From: Actinomycetota bacterium
Lineage (GTDB): Bacteria; Actinomycetota; UBA4738; HRBIN12
Direction of reading: 5' to 3'
DNA: 32,723 nucleotides
Assembly (NCBI GenBank): GCA_016201135.1
Contig: JACQDK010000029.1
Span: 1-32,723 of the forward strand
The position numbers and the translations under genes were made by a program. The first letter of the stretch is position 1; every line of letters starts with the position of its first letter. A model generated the notes under the pieces. It searched no databases, had not been told where the DNA came from, and worked only from the letters and a program-made list of their open reading frames with translations. This document shows, piece after piece, positions 1 through 9,596 of the stretch.

Positions 1-543
1 CTTCAGGACCCGCGTGGCTCCGGAGCGCACGGCCGCGTAGAGGACCGGTGCCGGCACGTCGCCGCCGGCCTGCGGAGGCGTCGCGAGCACGATCTCCTTG
101 ACGCCGGCGACCACGGCGGGCACGACGGTCATGCATACGGACGACGGGTAGATCGCGCGCCCGCCGGGGACGTAGCAGCCCACCGCCCTGAGCGGCCGGA
201 CGATCTCGCCGAAGCGCACGCCGTCACGCTCGTCCGACCACTCGCGGGGGAGCTGGCGCTCGTGCAGGTCGGTGAGCCTGCCGATCAGTGCGTCGATCGC
301 TTCCTTCAGCGCCTCCGGCGTGTCCACCTGGGCGCGATCGAGCTCGCCGGACGTGACGACGAGACCGCTCTCGCGAAGGTCGACGCCGTCGAGCTCGAGA
401 GCGAGCCGGAACAAGGCCTCGTCGCCCTCGGCGCGCACGCGCGCGAGGATCTCGCGGACGGTCTCGGCGACGGTCGGATCGGGCTCGAGCCTCGTAGGCT
501 CGAGCCGCTCCCCCCGCTCACGCAGGTCGAGGAGCTCGAGCAC
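1..543 (-). CDS. hisD: Histidinol dehydrogenase, N-terminal part (C-terminus outside window)
   Basis: Minus-strand translation from GTG at 543: VLELLDLRERGERLEPTRLEPDPTVAETVREILARVRAEGDEAL...VGCYVPGGRAIYPSSVCMTVVPAVVAGVKEIVLATPPQAGGDVPAPVLYAAVRSGATRVLK; the YVPGG-RA-YPSSV-MT-VPA-VAGV motif is typical of HisD. Confidence 0.88.
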   Translation of the reverse strand, partial: MLELLDLRERGERLEPTRLEPDPTVAETVREILARVRAEGDEALFRLALELDGVDLRESGLVVTSGELDRAQVDTPEALKEAIDALIGRLTDLHERQLPREWSDERDGVRFGEIVRPLRAVGCYVPGGRAIYPSSVCMTVVPAVVAGVKEIVLATPPQAGGDVPAPVLYAAVRSGATRVLK

Positions 544-705
544 CTAGGACTCCTCGACGACCTCGTGATGGGGATGGTGGGAGCGCGGGTCGATCTTCGC
601 CAGGGCGCGGTCGCGAAGGAACAGCACCCAGCCGCTCACCGACACGACCAGCGCGGCCGCGATGAGCATGCCCAGGGCGAGCAGGAACGTGGTCTGGCGG
701 TCCAC
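544..705 (-). CDS. Small single-TM membrane protein (53 aa)
   Basis: Minus strand, GTG start at 705: VDRQTTFLLALGMLIAAALVVSVSGWVLFLRDRALAKIDPRSHHPHHEVVEES*; one hydrophobic helix, stop directly abuts the hisD start. Confidence 0.5.
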   Translation of the reverse strand: MDRQTTFLLALGMLIAAALVVSVSGWVLFLRDRALAKIDPRSHHPHHEVVEES

Positions 706-729
706 CCGGATAGGTTACCGGAACCGCTC

Positions 730-2247
730 CTAGGCGCCCCGCGAGGGTCTTCGCCGGGCCTCGGCGCGGCGTTCGGCTTCCAGGCGCTCCAGGTCCACGC
801 CCTCGTAGCTGATGAAGCCGAACGCCGCGCCGAGCTCCGTGAGGTGCATCGCCTCGCGAGCGGCCATCTGCATCACGAACCTGATCCGGAACGCCATCGG
901 GACGGCGTACTGCGCGACCTCCTCCAACCCGGCTGCGCAGAGCTCCTGCTCCATCGCACGGCCGGCGTCCATCACGCGCTCCCAGGCCTCGCGCATGCCG
1001 GCCTCCTCGATCTGCACGGGAACGTCGTACCCGTGCTGGGTGGTGAGGCGCTGCCACTCGATCGTCAGCGGGCGGTGGCGCTGGAGGTCGCGGAACGCGC
1101 CGTAGTCGCAGAGCACGTCGAACCGGTACTGCGTGCGCTCCCAGGCGCGGCCCGGCTTGTGACGCCGGTTCTCCCGCGCGCCCACGCTGGCCGAAAGGAT
1201 CTCGCCGCGCTGCTCGGGCGTGAGGCTTCGGACGTGGTCGAGCAGCTGGTCGTCGGGGAGGCCGCTCGCCGCGTACAGCACCGCGGCGGTCACCTTCAGC
1301 TCGCCCTCCGGGTCGGATTCGACCAGCGTGACCTCGGGCCGCTGCTCCGAGCCGATGCCGAGCAGGGCCTTGCCGGCCACCTCCTCCACCCCCTCGCGGG
1401 TATCGCGCCAATACCTCGTCCACGCGAGGCCGCGGTCCGGCGCGTCGACGCGCTTCAGGAACGCGGGTATCACCTTCCGCAGCTCCACCAGCATCAGCTG
1501 CCCGTACTCGCGCATCTCGGCGAGCGGGTGCGCCGCCAGACGCATCAGCATCTGCTCGTACGACTGGCCGGTGGCGTAGATCCCGAGGTTGGACCGCGTG
1601 CACGCCGGCAGCAGGACCCGCAGCGTATCGCAGGTCTTCGCGGTGATCGTGGAGCGGTACACCGAGTCGCCATCGCCCGGTTCCTTCGGGAATCGCTCGG
1701 AGAACCACGCGAACAGCGGGTCGAAGAGCTTCGCGTAGGTCTCGAAGACGCCGTCCAGGTACTCGCGGAACCGCGGCTCGATGTCGGTGCCGGCGATCTC
1801 GGGCGGGATCGTGGCGCGCCACCGTCCACCCGGCCTGTCGTCGTAGCGCATGTAACGCGTGGACTGCTCGAGGTACGCGGCCAGACGCCCCCACTCGAGA
1901 GCCTTGCAGAGGAGCTGGCTCGACTGCTCGCACGCGAGGTGCACGCCCCCGAGCTGGGCGACCGAGTCGTCGCCGTACTCCCCGAACACGTTCTCGTAGA
2001 GCCTCTCCGCGCGCTCGGTGCCGGCCCGCGTGAGCTCGCCGGTCTCGCCCACGTCCTCGGCGAACTCGTCCAGGTACAGCCGCCGGAGCGACTTCGGGGT
2101 GCGCGAGTACCGGGCGAAGAGCGCCCCCTTCACCACCTCGGGCAGGTTCACCAGCGCGAAGACCGGCCCGTCCAGGCTCGTGAAGTGGCGCCCCAGGACC
2201 TCACGCTCCTGCGGAGTGAACTCCTCGGTGGCGTACCAGGGCGTCAT
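730..2247 (-). CDS. Long (~505 aa) FAD-dependent thymidylate synthase (ThyX)-like protein
   Basis: MTPWYATEEFTPQEREVLGRHFTSLDGPVFALVNLPEVVKG...YLEQSTRYMRYDD...FRDLQRHRPLTIEWQRLT...; ThyX-like motif fragments in both halves; ATGA overlap with the upstream pknB stop. Confidence 0.75.
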   Translation of the reverse strand: MTPWYATEEFTPQEREVLGRHFTSLDGPVFALVNLPEVVKGALFARYSRTPKSLRRLYLDEFAEDVGETGELTRAGTERAERLYENVFGEYGDDSVAQLGGVHLACEQSSQLLCKALEWGRLAAYLEQSTRYMRYDDRPGGRWRATIPPEIAGTDIEPRFREYLDGVFETYAKLFDPLFAWFSERFPKEPGDGDSVYRSTITAKTCDTLRVLLPACTRSNLGIYATGQSYEQMLMRLAAHPLAEMREYGQLMLVELRKVIPAFLKRVDAPDRGLAWTRYWRDTREGVEEVAGKALLGIGSEQRPEVTLVESDPEGELKVTAAVLYAASGLPDDQLLDHVRSLTPEQRGEILSASVGARENRRHKPGRAWERTQYRFDVLCDYGAFRDLQRHRPLTIEWQRLTTQHGYDVPVQIEEAGMREAWERVMDAGRAMEQELCAAGLEEVAQYAVPMAFRIRFVMQMAAREAMHLTELGAAFGFISYEGVDLERLEAERRAEARRRPSRGA

Positions 2248-3735
2248 GTCGGGCTTGGGCTCGGCTCCAGGCCGGGGTAGAGGGTGACGGTCGTCCCGGG
2301 CGGGACCATCTCGCCCGGCGCCGGGTCCTGCTCCGCGACCTTGTTCCCCTTCGGGCAGAGGGGGTTGGGCGCCACCGAAGTGTCGGAGATGATGGGGTTC
2401 AGCCCCTTCTGCTCCAGCTTCTTCTGCGCCGCGCCGAAGCTCTGGCACCTGACCTCGGGCACCTCCACCATCGCCGGAGCCTCGGCCACGGTCAGCGTGA
2501 CCGTGTCCCCGACCGCGACCGTCGTGCCCCCGGGAGGGCTCACGAGGATCACCGTGCCCGGCGGCTGGTCGCTGGTCTGCTTCTGCACGTTCACTTGCAG
2601 CTTCAAGGCCTCGAGCTCGGCGGTCGCGGTCGAGAGGTCCTTGCCGATCAGATCCGACGGGATCGTCAGGGACTTGGGAGCCTTGGCGATGAAGATCGTC
2701 ACTTGCTCGGAGGCGAGCAGCGTGCCGCCGCCCTGCGGGTCCTGCGCGATGACGGTGCCGATCCTGGGATCGGTGGGATCTGCCACGACCCTCGGCTTGA
2801 CGACGATGTTCGTGAACCCGGCGAGCGCTTCGCGCGCCGCCTGCTCCGTCTCGCCGATCACGCTGGGGTAGGGGATCGGGGTCGGCGTCGGGCTCGTCGT
2901 CGGGGTCGTCGTCGGGCTCGAGCCGAGCAGGCCCTGCGCCAGCAGGTAGAGCCCGCCGCCGAGCACCAGCAGGAGCAGGGCTCCGATCAGGATCCCCAGC
3001 CAGACCTTCCTGCCCGAGCCCTCGGGCTCGACGGGCGGCATCGCCTGGGTCGGCGGACGCGAGATCACCTGGGTGGCATCCGCCCCTGCGGGGAGCAGCG
3101 GCGTGGCCCGCACCGGGTCGCCGCGGCGCACCCGCTCGAGGTCCTCCCTGAACTCGCCCGCCGTCTGGTAGCGGTTCGCGGGATTCTTCGCCACCGCGCG
3201 CATCACGACGGCGTCGAGCGCCGTCGAGACCTCGGGATTCTTCGAGGAGGGCACCGGCGGCGTCTCCTGGACGTGCTTGTACGCGACCGCCACCGCCGTG
3301 TCGCCCGTGAACGGCGGCACGCCGGTGAGCATCTCGTAGAGCACGATGCCGAGGGAATAGAGGTCGCTCCGCGCGTCCACCGGCCGGCCCTGCGCCTGCT
3401 CGGGGGAAAGGTACGAGGCGGTGCCCAGCACCGCGGCGGTCTGAGTGACGTCGTCGCCCTCGGCGATGCGAGCGATGCCGAAGTCCATCACCTTGACCGC
3501 GCCCGATCGGGTGACCATCACGTTGCCCGGCTTCGTGGTTCAGGCGCGCGGCCGCCTGCGCCTCCCTGCGGAACCGGTCGACGAAGCTCGGGTCCTTCGC
3601 GAACTGGGGCGCGAGGATCTTGATCGCCACAGGCCGGGAGAGCACCTCGTCGAAGCCGCGGAACACCTCGGCCATGCCGCCCGCGCCGAGCCGGGCCTCG
3701 ATCCTGTACCGCCCTCCGAGCACCGACTCGCTCAC
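2244..3735 (-). pseudogene. pknB: PknB-like Ser/Thr kinase with PASTA repeats, disrupted by an out-of-frame internal deletion near 3531-3538
   Basis: N-lobe from GTG 3735 (MSESVLGGRYRIEARLGAGGMAEVFRGFDEVLSRPVAIKILAPQF...AARLNH) then frame switch to KPGNVMVTRSGAVKVMDFGIARIAEG..., TM and PASTA repeats to 2244. The segment with the hinge and HRD catalytic loop is absent. Confidence 0.85.
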
Positions 3736-5258
3736 GCGCCTCCCTTCAGATAGATCTCGATGACCTGCTTCGCGATCGGCGCCGCCACCTGACCGCCCGT
3801 CGCCTCGCTCCCCAGGTTCCCACCGTCGAGCACGATGACGGCAACCACGATCTGCGGATCCTGGGCAGGAGCGAAGGATACGAACCAGGCGTGAGGCGCG
3901 GCTCCCTTGCCGTGCTGGGCCGTCCCCGTCTTTCCCGCCACCTGGATCCCCGGGATCTGCGCGGCGGTGCCGGTCCCATTGTTCACGACGCTCACCATCA
4001 TCTGAGTCATCGCGGCCGCGGTCTGCGCCGAGATCGGGCTCCCGTACACCTGCGGGTCGAACGTCTTGACGACCCTTCCCGCCGAGTCGCGGATCTCGGT
4101 CACCAGGCGGGGCTGCATCTCGACACCGCCGTTCGCGATCGCCTGGGCGACGAGCGCCATCTGCATCGGGTTCGCTAGGACGTTGTCCTGCCCGATCGCC
4201 GAGATCGCCACGGCCGGATCGCGCTGCTGGAAGTACCCCGGCACCGGGAACCTACCCGGCTCGAAGAACCCGCTCTGTCCGAAGGGGATCACGGGAAGGG
4301 TTGGCTGGAGGCAGTCCGTCTGCACGGGCGGATCCGTCGCGCAGAACCCGAACGCCCTCGCCTGGGCCGCGAGCTTGTCCGGTCCGAGCTGCAGTCCCAC
4401 CTCCCCGAAGATCACGTTGCACGAGTTGGTGAAGGCCGTAAGAAGGGTCGTGGTCGAGCCGCCGGGGCAGTACTCGCCGCCGAAGTTCTGGATGGTGGCG
4501 TTCGTGAGCGGGAGGCCCAGAACGTGCGGGTTCGGGTACTCGGTCGTCAGGGTGTCGCCGTTCTCGAGGGCCGCGGATGCCGTTACGAGCTTGAACGTGG
4601 ATCCGGGCGGGAAGAGCTCGGCCACCGCGCGGTCCGTCAGGGGGTACGTGGGGTCGGCGTTGAGCTGCGCCCAGGTCTGCCGGATCAGCTCGGGGTCCTG
4701 CGACGAGAGCGGATTGGGGTCGTAGTTGGGGTTCGCGTACATCGCGAGGATGTCGCCGGTCTGCGGGTTCAGCGCGACCACCGCTCCGGGCAGACCTCCC
4801 AGCGCTCTGGCCGCCGCCTGCTGGAGGGCCGGCACGATCGTGGTCACCACGGTGGCGCCCTTCTTCGGCCGGCCGAGGAGCAGGTCCGAGAACGTCTGCG
4901 CCGCCAGCTCAGGGGCATCGCCCGAAAGGTAGTCGTTCGTCGCTGCCTCGAGGCCGGTGCGGCCGTACACCAGCGAGTAGAAGCCGGTGATCCCCGAGTA
5001 AAGGCGCCCGTCCGGGTACCGGCGCCGGTACACGAGCTCGCCGCGGCTCGTGCGGCTCGCCGCCAGCACGGTCTTTCCGTCGGCGGCCAGGATCGTCCCG
5101 CGGTCCACGCGGTACTCCGCGATCAGCTGGCGCGTCGCGTTCGCGGGGTCGTCGGCTATCCGCGTCGCGGCGAACACCTGGAGGTAGCTCACCTGGCCGA
5201 CCAGCAGGAGGAAGAGCGCGGTGAGTCCCAGCCCGAGGCGACGGATCTGCCTATCCAT
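3732..5258 (-). CDS. pbpA: Penicillin-binding protein, PbpA/FtsI-type transpeptidase
   Basis: MDRQIRRLGLGLTALFLLLVGQVSYLQVF...PPGSTFKLVTA (SxxK), KTGTAQHG (KTG); GTGA overlap with pknB start. Confidence 0.93.
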   Translation of the reverse strand: MDRQIRRLGLGLTALFLLLVGQVSYLQVFAATRIADDPANATRQLIAEYRVDRGTILAADGKTVLAASRTSRGELVYRRRYPDGRLYSGITGFYSLVYGRTGLEAATNDYLSGDAPELAAQTFSDLLLGRPKKGATVVTTIVPALQQAAARALGGLPGAVVALNPQTGDILAMYANPNYDPNPLSSQDPELIRQTWAQLNADPTYPLTDRAVAELFPPGSTFKLVTASAALENGDTLTTEYPNPHVLGLPLTNATIQNFGGEYCPGGSTTTLLTAFTNSCNVIFGEVGLQLGPDKLAAQARAFGFCATDPPVQTDCLQPTLPVIPFGQSGFFEPGRFPVPGYFQQRDPAVAISAIGQDNVLANPMQMALVAQAIANGGVEMQPRLVTEIRDSAGRVVKTFDPQVYGSPISAQTAAAMTQMMVSVVNNGTGTAAQIPGIQVAGKTGTAQHGKGAAPHAWFVSFAPAQDPQIVVAVIVLDGGNLGSEATGGQVAAPIAKQVIEIYLKGGA

Positions 5259-6555
5259 GTCGCTCCCAAGGTCCCGCCGAGACTCGGACGAGCAGCGCGA
5301 GGATCACGAAGTTCGAGACCAGGCTGGATCCGCCGTAGCTCACGAACGGCAGCGTGACTCCGGTGAGGGGGATCAGCCGCGTGACGCCCCCGACGATCAC
5401 GAACGTCTGGAGCGCGACGCTCGCCGTGAGCCCCGTGGCGAGCAGCTTGCCGAAGGCGTCGGTGCGTTCGAGAGCGAGGCGCAGCCCTCGCCCGACGAGG
5501 CCCAGGTAGAGCATCAGGAGAGCGGCCGTGCCCAGGAACCCGAGCTCCTCGCCGATCACGGCGAAGATGAAGTCCGTTGCCGCGTAGGGGATCAGGCCAG
5601 GAGAGCCTCGCCCGAGCCCGGTGCCCACCAGGCCCCCGCTCGCGAGCGCGAACTGTCCCTGCGCGATCTGCCCGTACCCCAGCTCGTACACATGCTGCGG
5701 GTCGAGCGCGTGCAGCCAGTACTCGACGCGGAGCTGGACGTGTGAGAAGGCTAGGTACCCGATGTACGCGCCGATCGCGAACAGCACGAGCCCGATCAGC
5801 AGGTACGCGGGGCGCCCGGTCGCCACCCAGACCATGACCAGGAAGACGGCGAAGTACAGCAGCGAGGCGCCCATGTCCTTCTCGAGGAAGAGCACGGCGA
5901 GGGAGGTTCCCCACGCGAGCAGCAGGGGCCCGAGATCCTTGATGCGGGGCAGGCCGAGGCGCCCAACTCCCTGCGACAGCAGCTCGCGCTTGGCCGCCAG
6001 GTACGACGCCAGGAAGACGACGACGAGCACCTTGCCGAACTCCGAGGGCTGGAACGAGAGCGGGCCGAACCGCACCCAGAGGCGCGCGCCGTTGATCGTG
6101 ACCCCGATGCCCGGCACTACCGGCAGCAGGAGGAGCGCGAGACCGGTCAGCCCTATCGTGTAGGTGAAGGCGTCGAGCTGCCTGTCGTCGCGCACGATCA
6201 GCAGCGTGAGCGCGAAAGCACCGAGCCCGACGAGCAGCCAGGTCACCTGCTCCTGCGCCAACTTGGCCTCGGGGGGCAGGCCCGCGTCGAGCCGGAAGAT
6301 CAGCGCGAAGCCGATGCCGGTGAGCATGCCGGCGATCGGGAGCAGCACGGGATCGGCTCCCGGCGCAACCTTCCGCGCGAGGAGCCAGACGGCCAGGAAC
6401 CCGCCGGCGATCAGCGGTCCGTAGATGTCGACGTTCCCCGGCACCTTCCCGCGGAGCCCGAGCCCGACGGCAACGTACGCGCCGACGGCGACCGCGATGG
6501 TGAGCAGCAGCAGACCTAGACCGGTGCGTAGACGGCGGACGGCGGTCGCGCTCAT
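5251..6555 (-). CDS. rodA: RodA/FtsW SEDS-family glycosyltransferase
   Basis: Multi-TM translation with GITxxFVSYGGSS-like (GVTLPFVSYGGSSLVSNF) and RRLWVRFGPLSFQPSEFGK signatures; ATGA overlap with pstP. Confidence 0.92.
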   Translation of the reverse strand: MSATAVRRLRTGLGLLLLTIAVAVGAYVAVGLGLRGKVPGNVDIYGPLIAGGFLAVWLLARKVAPGADPVLLPIAGMLTGIGFALIFRLDAGLPPEAKLAQEQVTWLLVGLGAFALTLLIVRDDRQLDAFTYTIGLTGLALLLLPVVPGIGVTINGARLWVRFGPLSFQPSEFGKVLVVVFLASYLAAKRELLSQGVGRLGLPRIKDLGPLLLAWGTSLAVLFLEKDMGASLLYFAVFLVMVWVATGRPAYLLIGLVLFAIGAYIGYLAFSHVQLRVEYWLHALDPQHVYELGYGQIAQGQFALASGGLVGTGLGRGSPGLIPYAATDFIFAVIGEELGFLGTAALLMLYLGLVGRGLRLALERTDAFGKLLATGLTASVALQTFVIVGGVTRLIPLTGVTLPFVSYGGSSLVSNFVILALLVRVSAGPWERHG

Positions 6556-7661
6556 GGAGACGGCGAGATCCCCGCGGGTTGTCCTTGCGAGCCCGCACGG
6601 ACATCCCGCCGGATCTGGTCGACGATGGCCTGTGCCTCCTGAAGGTTGTTCGCCGTGATCCCGGAGGCTAGATCCGCATAGAGCGGCAGCGCCTCGGCCT
6701 GCGCCGCGTCTATGTCGGTGTCGATCGAGACGTGGCTGAACCGGAACCCTCCGAACGTGGCGGGGATCCCCTGGTAGACGGCGACATGTCCACCGTGCTC
6801 CCCCACGTACCACTGCCGGTCGGCGTACACGCGTAACGCCACCAGGAGCGCCGCGACGATCGCGACGACCATTCCCGCGCGGAGCCCGTACCGACGGGCC
6901 GCGGAGCCTAGTGCACGCGGAACCCCAGGCCTCGCGTCCCGCGCCGGATCCTCTGACGGGTCGTCCCCGTGAACGTCCAGCAGGACGACCGTGGTGTTGT
7001 CGACGCCGCCGGCGCGGTTCGCGGCCTTCACCAGCCGGTGGGCGGCCTGCTGCGGGTCGGGTTCGGACTCGAGGATCGCCCGCAGCTGCTGCTCGGGGAC
7101 CATGCCCGTGAGCCCGTCCGTGCAGAGCAGGATCCGGTCGCCGTCCAGGAGCGCCACGCGCGACTCGTCGACGTCGACGTCCGGCTCGGTGCCGACCGCG
7201 CGGGTGAGGACGTTGCGGTGCGGATGGACCTCGGCCTCGCCCTGCGTGATCTCTCCGGCCTTGACCATCCGGGCCACCAGCGTGTGGTCCTCGGTGAGCC
7301 GGCGGAGATCGCCGGCGCGCAGCAGGTACGCCCTGCTGTCGCCGACGTGGGCCAGGTGGAGCTCGTCTCCGGCCACGACGGCCGCGGTGAGCGTCGTGCC
7401 CATCCCCGACACGTTGCGGTCGCGCACCGATCGCTCGAACACCGCATCGTTCGCGCGGCGGATCCGCTCGGAGAGGTCCTCGCGGCCCTCCTCCGAGAGC
7501 CTCTCGAGGGTCTCGAGAGCAAGGTGCGACGCCACCTCGCCGCCCAGGTGTCCGCCCATCCCGTCGGCCACCGCGTACAGCGGGTGCTCGGCCAGGAACG
7601 AATCCTCGTTCCCGTCCCGAACCTTGCCTATGTCGGTGGCGTAGCCGGCCCGGATCCTCAT
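6552..7661 (-). CDS. pstP: PP2C-type Ser/Thr protein phosphatase with C-terminal TM/extracytoplasmic region
   Basis: MRIRAGYATDIGKVRDGNEDSFLAEHPLYAVADGMGGHLGGEVAS...HVGDSRAYLLR...LLCTDGLTGMV...GGVDNTTVVLLDV: PP2C metal-binding motifs. Confidence 0.93.
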   Translation of the reverse strand: MRIRAGYATDIGKVRDGNEDSFLAEHPLYAVADGMGGHLGGEVASHLALETLERLSEEGREDLSERIRRANDAVFERSVRDRNVSGMGTTLTAAVVAGDELHLAHVGDSRAYLLRAGDLRRLTEDHTLVARMVKAGEITQGEAEVHPHRNVLTRAVGTEPDVDVDESRVALLDGDRILLCTDGLTGMVPEQQLRAILESEPDPQQAAHRLVKAANRAGGVDNTTVVLLDVHGDDPSEDPARDARPGVPRALGSAARRYGLRAGMVVAIVAALLVALRVYADRQWYVGEHGGHVAVYQGIPATFGGFRFSHVSIDTDIDAAQAEALPLYADLASGITANNLQEAQAIVDQIRRDVRAGSQGQPAGISPSP

Positions 7662-8104
7662 CGGCGGAGCTCCAGCAGGGTCGTCCCGACCCGGATCCGG
7701 TCGCCCGGCTCGACCTGGGCGGGAGCGGCAAGGCGCTGGTCGTTCACGAACGTGCCGTTGGTGGAGCCGAGGTCCTCCACGTACCACCGCTCGCCCTTGC
7801 CGAAGATCCGGGCATGCTCCTGCGACACGTAGGTGTCGTCTAGCCGGATCTCGCACTCCGGCGCACGGCCGAGAACGGTGCTCGCGGTGAGCTTGAACGT
7901 GCGCGGGCGGGCGCCGTCGGGACCGTGCACGACCACCGTGGGGGTCGAGGGCGCGGCGGCTGCGCGCTTGCTCGTGGCGCGCCCCGACCCGCCCGGGGAG
8001 GCCACCCGCAGGTCGCGAGTAACGGTCCTCACCGCCCGCCATATGAAGAGGTACACGAGGGCGAGGAGCCCGTACTTCAGCGCGGAGAGCGCGAATGGGG
8101 TCAC
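7658..8104 (-). CDS. fhaB: FHA-domain protein FhaB
   Basis: TM helix then STVLGRAPECEIRLDDTYVSQEHARIFGKGERWYVEDLGSTNGTFVNDQRL: FHA signature; position in the conserved cluster. Confidence 0.9.
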   Translation of the reverse strand: MTPFALSALKYGLLALVYLFIWRAVRTVTRDLRVASPGGSGRATSKRAAAAPSTPTVVVHGPDGARPRTFKLTASTVLGRAPECEIRLDDTYVSQEHARIFGKGERWYVEDLGSTNGTFVNDQRLAAPAQVEPGDRIRVGTTLLELRR

Positions 8105-8107
8105 CGG

Positions 8108-8803
8108 CTACGACCCCGCGCGGAACTCGAGGACCGTCGTGCCGATCGTGATCCGGTCCCCGTCGGCGAGCTCCCGGGACTGCACGGGCTGGCCGTTCAG
8201 CTGGGTGCCGTTCGTGGAGCCGAGGTCGGTGATCCGGTGGGCCGCGCCCTCATCGCGGATCTGCGCGTGCCGCCGCGAGGCGCCGGCGTCCTTCAGAACC
8301 ACGTCGCACTCGGGCAGGCGGCCGATCGTCACGACCCGACCGGCCAGGCGCACCGTCCGCGTGCTCCCTTTCTCGGTGATGACGAGAGAGGCGGCCGAAG
8401 CCGGGGCCGGCTCCACCTTCTCCTCCCCCTCCACGAGGGAGGCCTCGCAGTGGAACTCGCCCTTCTTCAGTCCGGGGTCGACGGCGAACTCGACGCGGGG
8501 GGGGCCGACCAGGCCCCATCCTCGCTCCGCGGCGTGGTCGCGCACCACCTGCTGGAGCTCGGCGACGAGCGCCTGTTCGGCCTGCTCGAACCGCTCGGCG
8601 TCGACCGGCGATAGCGAGAACCCGAAGTCGTTCGGCGCCCAGACGTCGCGGACCCCGACCGTCTTCCGGGCGTCCGTCTCGCGCAGGATCCGCTTGGCGA
8701 GCTCGACGGGTTGCAGGCCGCTGCGGAAGGTCTTCGCGAACAGACCTTCGACGAGGCCTCCGAGGCGGCGTTCGAAGTCGTGAAGGATCGGCACGGTAGG
8801 CAT
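8108..8803 (-). CDS. fhaA: DUF3662/FHA-domain protein FhaA
   Basis: FERRLGGLVEGLFAKTFRSGLQPVELAKRILRE (DUF3662) plus VTIGRLPECDVVLKDAGASRRHAQIRD...DLGSTNGTQLNG (FHA). Confidence 0.92.
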   Translation of the reverse strand: MPTVPILHDFERRLGGLVEGLFAKTFRSGLQPVELAKRILRETDARKTVGVRDVWAPNDFGFSLSPVDAERFEQAEQALVAELQQVVRDHAAERGWGLVGPPRVEFAVDPGLKKGEFHCEASLVEGEEKVEPAPASAASLVITEKGSTRTVRLAGRVVTIGRLPECDVVLKDAGASRRHAQIRDEGAAHRITDLGSTNGTQLNGQPVQSRELADGDRITIGTTVLEFRAGS

Positions 8804-8896
8804 GCGCGGGGGTCGGTACCCGCGCGTCGGGCCATCCTAGCGCGGGGTACGTGCCGGCTCACCGACCTCGACTCGCGGGCGCCTCGCCGGGTTCCG

Positions 8897-8920
8897 GGTC
8901 GCGAGGGTCCCCTCGCGACC
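8897..8920. other. Perfect 10-bp stem / 4-nt loop inverted repeat upstream of the tRNA
   Basis: GGTCGCGAGG-GTCC-CCTCGCGACC. Confidence 0.6.
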
Positions 8921-8945
8921 GGCTGCTACCATCGGGTTCCCGCTC

Positions 8946-9030
<85 letters not shown>

Positions 9031-9128
9031 CTTCAGGTGTCATGGCGCGATCGGCGGCTCGACGATTCCCTCTCTTGACTTGTCTGCGCGGAAGCTTGCC
9101 TCGGACTTGTGGGTGGTGAAGGGGACGA

Positions 9129-9596
9129 GTGACGCCGGACCCAGGATCCGAGCGGTTCTACGAGACGGAGGCGCAGGCCGTGTTCCGCGCCGTCTACTTG
9201 CTGTGCCGCGATCGGGTCCTTGCGGAGGACGCGACGCAAGAGGCCTTCGCTCGGGCGCTCGAACGATGGGAGCGCCTCGGGACCCAACCCTGGGCCGGGG
9301 GGTGGGTGATGACCACGGCGCTGAACGTCACGAGGCGAGGGATGCGGCACCGGCGGGTGCTTCGACCGGTGATCCGCGACGATCCAGATCCGGAGGAGAC
9401 CATCGACCTGTGGGATCGGGTAAAGGGCCTGCCGCGCCGGCAGCAGGAAGCGGTGGTCCTGTGCTACCGCGTGGGCCTCTCCATCGAGGAAGTGGCCCAG
9501 GCCATGGGCTGCAAGGAGGGGACGGTTCGAACTCACCTGTCTCGGGCTCGCAAGGTGCTTCGTGCCGCGCTGAAAGGAGTTTCCGATGGAGACTGA
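9129..9596 (+). CDS. ECF-type RNA polymerase sigma factor
   Basis: FRAVYLLCRDRVLAEDATQEAFARALERWERL (region 2) and LPRRQQEAVVLCYRVGLSIEEVAQAMGCKEGTVRTHLSRARKVLRAAL (region 4). Confidence 0.88.
   Translation: MTPDPGSERFYETEAQAVFRAVYLLCRDRVLAEDATQEAFARALERWERLGTQPWAGGWVMTTALNVTRRGMRHRRVLRPVIRDDPDPEETIDLWDRVKGLPRRQQEAVVLCYRVGLSIEEVAQAMGCKEGTVRTHLSRARKVLRAALKGVSDGD

Noticed and set aside
262-2280. 672-aa plus-strand ORF
   Set aside because: Antisense of thyX-like/hisD; low-complexity Arg/Leu/Glu-rich translation typical of GC-rich shadow ORFs.
2880-2925. Repetitive GTCGGGGTCGTCGTCGG stretch
   Set aside because: Encodes the Thr/Pro-rich juxtamembrane linker (TTTPTTSPTPTPIP) of the PASTA kinase; not CRISPR or VNTR of note.
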